A stretch of DNA of 5,366 nt from assembly GCA_046481785.1 (NCBI GenBank), contig JAWOJF010000130.1:1-5366 (forward strand), given 5' to 3'. How positions within the stretch are numbered: the first letter of the stretch is position 1; each line of letters starts with the position of its first letter. The position numbers and the translations under genes are program-made. This document shows, piece after piece, positions 1 to 5,328 of the stretch. The notes beneath the pieces are model-generated. The model searched no databases and had not been told where the DNA came from. It saw only the letters and a list, made by a program, of their open reading frames with translations. This DNA is from JAWOJF01 sp046481785 (lineage in GTDB: Bacteria > Bacteroidota > Ignavibacteria > Ignavibacteriales > Ignavibacteriaceae).

Positions 1-1128
1 AGCTGGGCTAATAGTGTGTCTGAGGGCGGTAAAGTAATTGCCGGTTACGGAGATTCTGATGGCTCAGGCTGGGACTCCTACCAGGGTTTTATCTGGACAG
101 ATTCCGGCGGAATGAAACCGGTTGGAAATCTGGATGGCTCAGTACGTTCTATGGCTTTTAGTGTCTCGGCTAACGGCTCTGTAATAGTTGGTGACGGCGG
201 CCCTGAGGCTTTCCGCTGGATACAGGAAAACGGCCCGGAAGGATTAGGCATTCTGCCAAACCGCACTAACAGCCGTGCTGTTGATGTTTCTGCCGATGGC
301 TCAGTTATTATAGGCCAAAGTTATACTTTGCCGGCATGGAACGATGAAGATGGATTTATATGGACACAAAGCGGTGGAATGAGAGGGATGTCTTCTTTAA
401 CCGGAGGGAGATATTGTATGCTGCTGTCCATTTCACCCGATGGTTCTGTTATTGGAGGGACCACTCAGTCTTCATCTGCCTATCCTGCTTTTTTCTTTAC
501 TGAAGACAAAGGAATGGTGATCATCGGTCATCTGCCCGGAAAAAATACTACACATCCAACCGATATGACTCCTTTCGGAAGTACAATTATTGGAGGCAGT
601 TATTCAGGTCCTGCTGGTGGTGAGGCTTTTATCTGGGACAGTACCAATGGAATAAGAAGCCTCAAAACAGTATTGCAGGCAGATTATGAGTTAAACCTGG
701 ATAACTGGATTTTAATGAATGCAACCGGTATTACTCCTGATGGTAATATTATTGTAGGTCAGGCTAAAAACTCAAACGGAGAAATGGAAGCCTTCCGTGT
801 TATTCTGGATACCTTATTGACACATATCGAAGAATCTCAAACTCCTGTTAAAGATTTCGATCTCGGACAAAATTATCCCAATCCGTTTAATCCCTCAACA
901 ACAATTAATTACCGGCTTTCACAAAGCAGTAATGTAAAACTAAAAATATATGATTCACTTGGGCAGGAGATTAAAACATTGGTTAATTCATTTCAAAACA
1001 CCGGGGAGTATTCAATTGTATGGGATGGAAATGATGATTCAAACAATACAGTTAGCTCAGGTGTTTACTTTTACTCTATAAAGACTGATGAAATGACTGG
1101 TCAAAAAAAAATGATATTAATCAGATAA
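1..1128 (+). CDS. HAF-repeat surface protein with T9SS sorting domain (5' end missing)
   Basis: This is a secreted or cell-surface protein of unknown specific function. The frame is open from base 1 (S-W-A-N-S before the GTG at 16), and that stretch already belongs to a repeat, so the true start and signal peptide lie outside the window. About 375 codons are visible. Roughly six HAF-type units follow one another, each with a core like VSADGSVIVG or ITPDGNIIVG and then a FIWT..GGM or AFIW segment. They are centred near bases 30, 165, 285, 435, 570 and 735. The last unit has the usual family ending (LKTVLQADYELNLDNW, then ATGITPDGNIIVG). From about base 862 a type A T9SS sorting domain begins (NYPNPFNPSTTINYRLS), ending KKMILIR at the stop. 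That domain normally directs export through the outer membrane and surface attachment or release. The next gene starts 15 nt downstream, so co-transcription is likely. Family assignment is firm; the role is not known. Confidence 0.85.
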   Translation, partial: SWANSVSEGGKVIAGYGDSDGSGWDSYQGFIWTDSGGMKPVGNLDGSVRSMAFSVSANGSVIVGDGGPEAFRWIQENGPEGLGILPNRTNSRAVDVSADGSVIIGQSYTLPAWNDEDGFIWTQSGGMRGMSSLTGGRYCMLLSISPDGSVIGGTTQSSSAYPAFFFTEDKGMVIIGHLPGKNTTHPTDMTPFGSTIIGGSYSGPAGGEAFIWDSTNGIRSLKTVLQADYELNLDNWILMNATGITPDGNIIVGQAKNSNGEMEAFRVILDTLLTHIEESQTPVKDFDLGQNYPNPFNPSTTINYRLSQSSNVKLKIYDSLGQEIKTLVNSFQNTGEYSIVWDGNDDSNNTVSSGVYFYSIKTDEMTGQKKMILIR

Positions 1129-1143
1129 CATAAGGACTTCAAT

Positions 1144-2964
1144 TTGAAAACCATAAACTTCCCTGTTTTTATTATTCTAATCTTAGTTATGAATTCAATT
1201 ATTTATTCACAAGCCGGGAAAAATAATGATTCTCCCGGGTTAGTCTATTCAACATTTCTTGGCGGCAGCGGAAATGATGCAACCTGGTGGCTTGATGAAC
1301 CGGCAATTGATAGTGAAGGAAATATCTGTCTTGCGCTTGATACGGATTCACGTGATTTCCCGGTTACTGAAAATGCCTATAACAGAGCTTACAATGGCGG
1401 TAACCACTGGGGAATGGAAGATATTGCTATAGTAAAATTTAATGTTGAAAGAAATCGCCTCTCTTATTCCAGTTACTTCGGCGGAAGCAACGGGCCTGAA
1501 TTTGTATCACAAATAGTGGCAAGCGGAAATGAATTATATATTACAGGCAACCTTGGTTCAAGTAATTTTCCTGTAACAGAAAATGCATTTGACAAAACCT
1601 TTAATGGTCCTGATTTCAGGCATGCCGATGCATTCATTTCAAAATTTGATAATAATAATCTTGTATATTCATCATTTATTGGTACAAGCGGGAATGAAGG
1701 AGCATCAAACTTATTCATAAACAATAAAAATGAACTTGTTGTTATAACGCAATTAGCAAAACCTGATGAGTTCATAATTACAAGTAAATTTTATAACGGA
1801 ATTCTAAATCCTGAATATGCATATACATCTGTTTTGCGTTTCAATGCTTCCGGCGATTCCCTTTTATCGGCATCACAGCTTGGCCCGGTATGGGGATTAG
1901 TAGGCGCCATTGATGATTCCGGATATATTTATTTAACAGGTTCTACTTCTGATAGTACATTCCCCGTAACAAATGATTCATATGATAATACTTATAATGG
2001 CGGGGATAAAATACATAAAGGTGATTTTTTCATAACCAAACTATCACCTGCTGCTGACAGCATAATCTTCTCTACATTTATTGGAGGAACCGGGGACGAA
2101 TCATACCCGAAGATAGTGCTTGATAAAGATTACAATATCATCCTTTTCGGTACTACGGAATCAAATGATTATCCGCTTACAGAAAATGCTATACAAAAAA
2201 TAAGAAAAGGGGTAAGAGATTTTGTAATTACTAAACTTAGCCGGGATGGTAAAGAAATTGTTTATTCATCGCTTATCGGTTCAACCGAGATTTCAGCAGA
2301 AAGCAATAGTGAAATTGCTATCCATAAGAATGGAGATGTTTATCTTGCCGGAAGTACAGATGGCCCCGATTTTCCTGTTACACCAAATGCCCTTAGCGCT
2401 GTAAATAACGGGAAGAGAGATATTTTTTTTACAATACTAAACAATACCTTAGATGAAATAAAATATTCAACTTACCTTGGCGGACAAGAAGATGATATGC
2501 TTCCGTCTTTAATATTTAATGATGATGAAAATGCTGTAATAATAGGAACAACTTCCTCTCCTGATTTTCCGGTAACATCCGGATGTTATGACAGTACATT
2601 TAACGGCGGAAATGATTTGTTCATTTGTGCCTTTAACTCTTTTACCCCAACAACATTTATCAACACGGGCAGTATAAATACACCGGAGAGAATTTTTATT
2701 AATCAGAACTATCCCAATCCTTTTAATCCATCAACAACTATTAATTACAGGCTTTCGGAAAGCAGTGATGTGAAACTAAAAATATATAATTCACTAGGGC
2801 AGGAAATAAAGACGTTAGTTGATTCTTTCCGGCATGCAGGTGAACATTCTGTTATTTGGAACGCAACTGACAACAAAGGCCACCAGGTAAGCCAGGGTGT
2901 TTACTATTATTCACTTGTTTCCGGGGATATAAATCTTCAGAAAAAAATGATTCTAATCAAGTAA
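1144..2964 (+). CDS. SBBP beta-propeller surface protein with T9SS sorting domain
   Basis: This is a complete 606-residue secreted protein. The TTG start at 1144 is preceded by AAGGA (1132-1136) with 7 nt spacing. It gives a proper signal peptide: Lys2, a hydrophobic core at about residues 6-20, and probable cleavage near YSQA at 21-24. Residues 33-500 contain SBBP-type repeats whose blades open with variants of LVYSTFLGGSGND, near residues 33, 106, 173, 238 (degenerate), 307, 372 and 439. Between them are DFPVTENAY and FxNGGxDxFITKF segments. Seven units fit a seven-bladed propeller, though the blade count is my reading. Residues about 519-606 form a type A T9SS sorting domain (NQNYPNPFNPSTTINYRLS to KKMILIK), closely matching that of the upstream gene. 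No catalytic motif is visible; binding or adhesion is possible but unproven. The gene lies between two other secreted-protein genes on the same strand. Confidence 0.88.
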   Translation: MKTINFPVFIILILVMNSIIYSQAGKNNDSPGLVYSTFLGGSGNDATWWLDEPAIDSEGNICLALDTDSRDFPVTENAYNRAYNGGNHWGMEDIAIVKFNVERNRLSYSSYFGGSNGPEFVSQIVASGNELYITGNLGSSNFPVTENAFDKTFNGPDFRHADAFISKFDNNNLVYSSFIGTSGNEGASNLFINNKNELVVITQLAKPDEFIITSKFYNGILNPEYAYTSVLRFNASGDSLLSASQLGPVWGLVGAIDDSGYIYLTGSTSDSTFPVTNDSYDNTYNGGDKIHKGDFFITKLSPAADSIIFSTFIGGTGDESYPKIVLDKDYNIILFGTTESNDYPLTENAIQKIRKGVRDFVITKLSRDGKEIVYSSLIGSTEISAESNSEIAIHKNGDVYLAGSTDGPDFPVTPNALSAVNNGKRDIFFTILNNTLDEIKYSTYLGGQEDDMLPSLIFNDDENAVIIGTTSSPDFPVTSGCYDSTFNGGNDLFICAFNSFTPTTFINTGSINTPERIFINQNYPNPFNPSTTINYRLSESSDVKLKIYNSLGQEIKTLVDSFRHAGEHSVIWNATDNKGHQVSQGVYYYSLVSGDINLQKKMILIK

Positions 2965-2984
2965 GAACAAAACAGGGAGAATAA

Positions 2985-3496
2985 ATGTTTCAATTTAGAA
3001 TCTTATTTGCTGTTTTTGTTGTAATTATTATAAGTCTTTCTTCAAATGCACAATCCCCGTCACTTGTCTATTCTACAATTATCGGCGGTTCCGGCTGGGA
3101 TTATGGCCATGGAATTGCGGTAGATAGTACTGGCTGCGTTTATATTGCCGGACAGGCAAATTCATCCAACTATCCCACAACCGAAGGAGCCTGTGACAGA
3201 ACCCATAACGGCGGATCAGATATATTTGTCTCCAAATTAAATCAAACCGGAAGTGCACTGGTGTATTCAACTTATACATAGGTGGTTCGGTTCGTGATGA
3301 TACAAGAAAAATATTTGTTGATGGAGCCGGCTGTGTTTATTTAACCGGTGCAACCACCTCACCTGATTTCCCTTCTGTTCCATATTGTCTTGCAGGTAAC
3401 ACAGATAAAAATTACATTAAGGAAAACGGAATAATTAGAAACCTGATAACCGGAAGAACAAATAACCCTATTACCGGCTTTACACAATGCCGGTAA
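2985..3496 (+). pseudogene. Broken SBBP-repeat secreted protein (frameshifted, lacks C-terminus)
   Basis: The ATG at 2985 has a good ribosome site (GGGAG, 2975-2979, 5 nt spacing), 20 nt after the previous stop. The first frame encodes 98 residues and stops at 3279-3281. It has a signal peptide (hydrophobic residues 5-20, likely cleavage at NAQ, 21-23), one full SBBP blade (SLVYSTIIGGSGWD onward), and the start of a second (ALVYSTY). The rest of the blade motif, IGGSVRDDTRKIFVDG, continues without a break in another frame from 3278. That frame goes on through CVYLTGATTSPDFPS to a stop at 3494-3496. Deleting two bases of the TATA at 3273-3276 would restore YSTYIGGS. After about 3400 the protein no longer resembles SBBP, and no T9SS sorting domain follows in any frame I read. 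The gene is thus damaged twice, by a frameshift and by loss of its 3' part. A sequencing error could explain the first but not the second. Confidence 0.75.
3471..3496. repeat. 8-bp perfect inverted repeat at the pseudogene end
   Basis: TTACCGGC (3471-3478) and GCCGGTAA (3489-3496) are exact reverse complements separated by 10 nt. The final TAA is the stop of the shifted pseudogene frame. No T-tract follows on either strand, so it is a poor intrinsic terminator. It may be a remnant of one or simply chance. Confidence 0.4.
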
Positions 3497-3652
3497 AATG
3501 GAATAAAAAACTCCAGTACAAATGGGTTTTGAAAATCAGAATATTTCGGTGAAGACATTCCTGACCCATAAAGTTTAAGATTATATAATTAATTATGGCC
3601 GATAAATATTTAACAGAAAGTTTCCTTCCCCATTGAAACTTCCTGTTATTTA
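3497..3652. other. Non-coding convergent intergenic region
   Basis: No open frame with recognisable homology is present between the + strand pseudogene and the stop of the - strand operon. The stretch is AT-rich and contains a 12-bp AT-only palindrome (ATAATTAATTAT, 3585-3596) and the terminator hairpin described separately. It could include decayed remains of the pseudogene's lost 3' end, but I could not recognise any. Confidence 0.6.
3611..3648. terminator. Probable bidirectional terminator hairpin
   Basis: Arms 3611-3624 (TAACAGAAAGTTTC) and 3635-3648 (GAAACTTCCTGTTA) pair over 14 positions with a single A:C mismatch (3617/3642) around a 10-nt loop. Both flanks are A/T-rich: TTTATT follows on the + strand, and AATATTTAT follows on the - strand. 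The hairpin begins 5 nt past the stop of the - strand operon and lies between convergent transcription units, which fits shared termination. The stem is only moderately GC-rich and the T-tracts are interrupted, so its strength is uncertain. Confidence 0.6.
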
Positions 3653-4081
3653 TTAGGAGAAAAAGAAGTCTTTCCTTGCAGTATTTCTTCCATGCTGGAC
3701 TGTCCTGTCTACGATAGGGAAGAGTTTAATATTTTTCTTTGCTGCAGGCTCAATCATATCAATAAGGTCTTTTGCAGTTTTATATCTTAATTCAGGAACG
3801 CCTACAAAAAGCAGCACTCTCTTCTGTGAGAACTTAGTGTGCCTGCTTGCAAGATAACTAATCTTTTCAATTAACCTTGGATTTCTGAAATCTTCATCAG
3901 TTAATGCTATACCGATTGCATAACTTTTTTTATGACGTGCAACTATATCAACATCAAACTTGCCTACCCTGGAAGGTTCAGGCAGATATGTTCCGAATTT
4001 TCTGCTTAATGTTAAATAACCCTGTTTCCAGAACTGTTCAACTAACAGGTCTATACTTTTTCTTTTGTCTATTGTTACCAT
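3653..4081 (-). CDS. Restriction-endonuclease-fold-like protein, probably inactive
   Basis: This is a 142-residue protein of no family I can name with certainty. I chose the ATG at 4081 because GGAG (4088-4091) sits 6 nt before it. In-frame ATGs at 4093 and 4102 would add 4 or 7 residues but lack a ribosome site. The layout resembles the PD-(D/E)XK fold. It has an N-terminal helix (DLLVEQFWKQGY, 11-22), strands around GTYLPEPSRVGKFDVDIVARH (30-50, with Asp43 and Asp45), a core strand SYAIGIAL (53-60), a helix PRLIEKISYLASRH (68-81), and a strand KRVLLFVGVPEL (87-98). In active enzymes the core strand carries ExK; here the matching residues are G-I-A, so catalysis looks lost unless another acid or lysine substitutes. 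It is the last gene of the lexA operon and ends 5 nt before the terminator hairpin. The fold call is an inference; a DNA-binding or regulatory role is possible. Confidence 0.65.
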   Translation of the reverse strand: MVTIDKRKSIDLLVEQFWKQGYLTLSRKFGTYLPEPSRVGKFDVDIVARHKKSYAIGIALTDEDFRNPRLIEKISYLASRHTKFSQKRVLLFVGVPELRYKTAKDLIDMIEPAAKKNIKLFPIVDRTVQHGRNTARKDFFFS

Positions 4082-4087
4082 AACATA

Positions 4088-4091
4088 CTCC
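4088..4091 (-). promoter_or_regulatory. Ribosome binding site deciding the start of the nuclease-like gene
   Basis: GGAG on the - strand (CTCC on +) lies 6 nt upstream of the ATG at 4081. It would fall inside the coding region if translation began at 4102 or 4093. Neither of those ATGs has a purine-rich Shine-Dalgarno match, so this site favours the shorter protein. Confidence 0.5.
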
Positions 4092-4110
4092 ATTTCTATC
4101 ATATAACTAT

Positions 4111-4356
4111 TTATGATGCCATAGGAATAATGGGAATAACGGGTGAAAATCTGTTCTGCAAAACCCTGATGTTTGCAATCTTATCATATTCAAACTTTTT
4201 TACTTCGCTTGTATTATAAACTTTTCCGTAAATAACTTTTTTACCGCTTCTCTCCCTGGTTATGTAGTAAGGATCAATAACAACTTCATTTAAGCCGTAA
4301 AGGAATTTTATTTTATTGCGTTTTAATATTGCTAACGAAAATATTTCTGTTTTCAT
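4111..4356 (-). CDS. Small stand-alone WYL-like domain protein
   Basis: This is an 81-residue protein. The ATG at 4356 follows GAGAGG (4362-4367 on +, reversed) with 5 nt spacing, only 13 nt after the lexA stop, so translation is probably coupled to lexA. Residues 14-70 fit the WYL pattern. They include NKIKFLYGL (14-22), VVIDPYYI (25-32), the segment KVIYGKV (40-46) in place of the W-Y-L core, and FEYDKIANIRVL (55-66) matching the usual RxFxLDRIxxVxVL ending. WYL domains bind nucleic acids or nucleotides and usually sit behind a helix-turn-helix in regulators, including DNA-damage regulators of the PafBC and DriD types. Here no DNA-binding domain is attached. The hydrophobic tail (VIPIIPMA) is unexplained. 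It could sense damage products or assist a partner, perhaps one encoded by its neighbours. The family call rests on pattern alone, and the function is unknown. Confidence 0.7.
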   Translation of the reverse strand: MKTEIFSLAILKRNKIKFLYGLNEVVIDPYYITRERSGKKVIYGKVYNTSEVKKFEYDKIANIRVLQNRFSPVIPIIPMAS

Positions 4357-4369
4357 AAATGCCTCTCGT

Positions 4370-5023
4370 TTAACTTATCCACCTGATTACGCCGACTACC
4401 CTGCCGAGAATTGACAGTTCTTTACCTTCAGGAATTTCAATCGGCTGGTAGTTTTCGTTTTCAGGAATTAATAAAATTTTGTTATTTCTGTTTTGAAATG
4501 TTTTGACGGTCACCTCATCACCAAGCATGGCGACTACTATATCACCATTTACTGCTTCCTTCTGGCTGGACACAATCACAAGGTCCCCCTCAAAAATTCC
4601 GGCATTTATCATACTGTCCCCCTTAACCTTTAAAGCAAAACTATTGCGTGCATGTTTAATAAATGTTGCATCAACAGAAATTGCACCTTCAATATTTTGC
4701 TCTGCAAGTATTGGAGAACCGGCGGCAACTCTTCCGACTATAGGAATTCTGCTGAACTCCTCACTCATGTTGTACAAAGAACTCTTATTTTCATTATCGG
4801 AAGAACCATGTTTTACTAAAGAAATTGCCCTGCTTGAATTTCCCTCAATATTCAGGTATCCCTTTTTAACAAGAGCATCCAGGTGTCTTTTTACACCAAA
4901 TGTGGAGGAAATCCCGAAATGTTTTGCTATTTCGCGGAGCGTTGGGGGGTAACCCATTTCCCCGGTAAACTGCTGAATAAAGTTTAAGATTTCTTCCTGT
5001 CTGTCAGTAAGTTGAGTTTTCAT
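4370..5023 (-). CDS. lexA: LexA, SOS-response transcriptional repressor
   Basis: LexA represses DNA-repair genes and cleaves itself when RecA filaments form on single-stranded DNA. The 217 residues from the ATG at 5023 align with the family from its first residues (MKTQLTDRQEEILNFI; E. coli LexA begins MKALTARQQEV). The winged helix-turn-helix covers about 1-70, with PPTLREIAKHFG (26-37) and the recognition region STFGVKRHLDALVKKGYL (40-57). The self-cleavage site is Ala101-Gly102 in GRVAAGSP. The catalytic serine is Ser137 in KGDSM and the lysine is Lys174 in DEVTVKTF, 37 residues apart as in E. coli (119/156). All key residues are present, so it should be active. An upstream in-frame ATG at 5059 would add 12 residues, but it lies upstream of the predicted -10 box and cannot be on the transcript. 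Two palindromic boxes in the promoter indicate self-repression. It is the first gene of a three-gene operon. Confidence 0.95.
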   Translation of the reverse strand: MKTQLTDRQEEILNFIQQFTGEMGYPPTLREIAKHFGISSTFGVKRHLDALVKKGYLNIEGNSSRAISLVKHGSSDNENKSSLYNMSEEFSRIPIVGRVAAGSPILAEQNIEGAISVDATFIKHARNSFALKVKGDSMINAGIFEGDLVIVSSQKEAVNGDIVVAMLGDEVTVKTFQNRNNKILLIPENENYQPIEIPEGKELSILGRVVGVIRWIS

Positions 5024-5026
5024 AGT

Positions 5027-5044
5027 AGTGCTCTTTTGTTCACT
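5027..5044 (-). promoter_or_regulatory. Putative LexA operator 2 (over the transcription start)
   Basis: The - strand reads AGTGAACAAAAGAGCACT, matching operator 1 at 14 of 18 positions in the same orientation, 26 bp downstream. Its symmetry extends outward to TAGTAGTG (5048-5041) and CACTACTA (5030-5023), giving 8-bp perfect arms around 10 bp. It covers the expected transcription start, the weak ribosome site (AAGAG) and the A and T of the lexA start codon. Most of the left arm is probably not transcribed, so this is more likely a protein site on DNA than an RNA hairpin. Confidence 0.65.
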
Positions 5045-5047
5045 ACT

Positions 5048-5076
5048 AATATAGTGCACATTTGAGCACTTGTCAA
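5048..5076 (-). promoter_or_regulatory. Sigma-70-type promoter of the lexA operon
   Basis: Read on the - strand, TTGACA (5076-5071) is followed by exactly 17 bp and then TATATT (5053-5048). This is a perfect consensus -35 and a near-consensus -10 at ideal spacing. The transcription start is expected near 5041, giving a leader of about 18 nt before the lexA ATG at 5023. No other promoter of this quality is visible in the - strand operon. Confidence 0.8.
5053..5070 (-). promoter_or_regulatory. Putative LexA operator 1 (between -35 and -10)
   Basis: The - strand reads AGTGCTCAAATGTGCACT, an AGTGC-N8-GCACT palindrome that fills the spacer between the -35 and -10 boxes. Its inner 14 bp, TGCTCAAATGTGCA, fit TGCNCN4GTGCA exactly. 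That is the LexA motif I recall being reported for Fibrobacter succinogenes, another FCB-group bacterium. Binding here would block RNA polymerase. The operator role is inferred from position, symmetry and the second copy. Confidence 0.7.
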
Positions 5077-5115
5077 GTTTAAAATGAAAAAAAGTTTGAG
5101 GATGTGAGATTGTTT

Positions 5116-5141
5116 AAAAAGTCTCTCTTTGCCAAAGAGAG
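5116..5141 (-). terminator. Possible terminator facing the lexA promoter
   Basis: CTCTCTTTG (5123-5131) and CAAAGAGAG (5133-5141) form a 9-bp perfect hairpin around one central base. On the - strand it is followed after two bases by TTTTT (5120-5116). This would stop transcription coming from beyond the window before it reaches the lexA promoter at 5076. The stem is modest in GC, and a similar hairpin would also be expected in a dispersed repeat. Confidence 0.4.
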
Positions 5142-5157
5142 TACCCGCGATAGCGGG
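5123..5157. repeat. Double-hairpin repeat-like element
   Basis: The 9-bp CTCTCTTTG hairpin (5123-5141) is followed two bases later by CCCGC-GATA-GCGGG (5144-5157) and then GGGAGAGA. This arrangement resembles short intergenic palindromic elements that recur in Bacteroidota and Ignavibacteria genomes. Only one copy is visible here, so repetition in the genome is inferred. Confidence 0.45.
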
Positions 5158-5180
5158 GGAGAGATTCGCTGCGCCAATGC

Positions 5181-5265
5181 GGCAGCTAATGTATACATAA
5201 CCGATTCTACCCGTAGTACAGCAGCTATGTATATGATAGTATGGCTTGAATTAAGGTTAGCTGCC
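5181..5265. repeat. Nested 85-bp inverted repeat
   Basis: The outer arms GGCAGCTAA (5181-5189) and TTAGCTGCC (5257-5265) are perfect 9-bp complements. Inside, TATACATA (5192-5199) pairs with TATGTATA (5226-5233), and CTAC/GTAG (5207-5210/5213-5216) can form a small inner stem. The left arm also has an imperfect direct copy: GCAGCTAATGTATA at 5182 against GCAGCTATGTATA at 5221. The strand spacing is asymmetric. It may be a miniature mobile element or a structured RNA; I recognise no known family. Confidence 0.5.
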
Positions 5266-5280
5266 ATTTAGCGGTGTTAA

Positions 5281-5328
5281 TCCCCCTCGTCCGCCTACGG
5301 CGAACATTTCCCCCTTTTGAAAGGGGGA
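5281..5328. repeat. C-rich/G-rich palindromic repeat element
   Basis: TCCCCCTTT (5309-5317) and AAAGGGGGA (5320-5328) form a 9-bp perfect hairpin. Before it are TCCCCCT (5281-5287), which could pair with the same G-run instead, and CGCC-TAC-GGCG (5292-5302). Sequences of this style are frequent as dispersed intergenic repeats in this bacterial group. The element may extend past 5328. Its repetition cannot be tested in this window. Confidence 0.5.

Noticed and set aside
78..266. 62-codon open frame on the - strand
   Set aside because: It is antisense to the HAF repeats, and its proline- and serine-rich product reflects the complementary glycine-rich coding strand.
1473..1775. 100-codon open frame on the - strand
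   Set aside because: It is antisense to the SBBP gene, with low-information sequence mirroring the repeats; a shadow frame.
3079..3279. 66-codon open frame on the - strand
   Set aside because: It is antisense to the SBBP pseudogene, with no domain or start signal.
1144..3496. Tandem SBBP blades as a new DNA repeat array
   Set aside because: The repetition is at protein level (beta-propeller blades) and the DNA copies are diverged; ordinary family structure.
4503..4952. 149-codon open frame on the + strand
   Set aside because: It lies entirely antisense to lexA, which has all its catalytic residues. The translation has no recognisable domain and no ribosome site was evident.
5023..5048. TAGTAGTG/CACTACTA as an RNA hairpin hiding the lexA start
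   Set aside because: The predicted transcription start near 5041 leaves most of the left arm out of the mRNA, so a DNA-level operator explains it better.
5079..5267. 62-codon open frame on the - strand upstream of lexA
   Set aside because: It runs through three hairpins and the nested inverted repeat and has no convincing ribosome site or similarity; non-coding repeat DNA.
5123..5328. CRISPR array
   Set aside because: The palindromes differ from one another and have no regular spacing or repeated unit.
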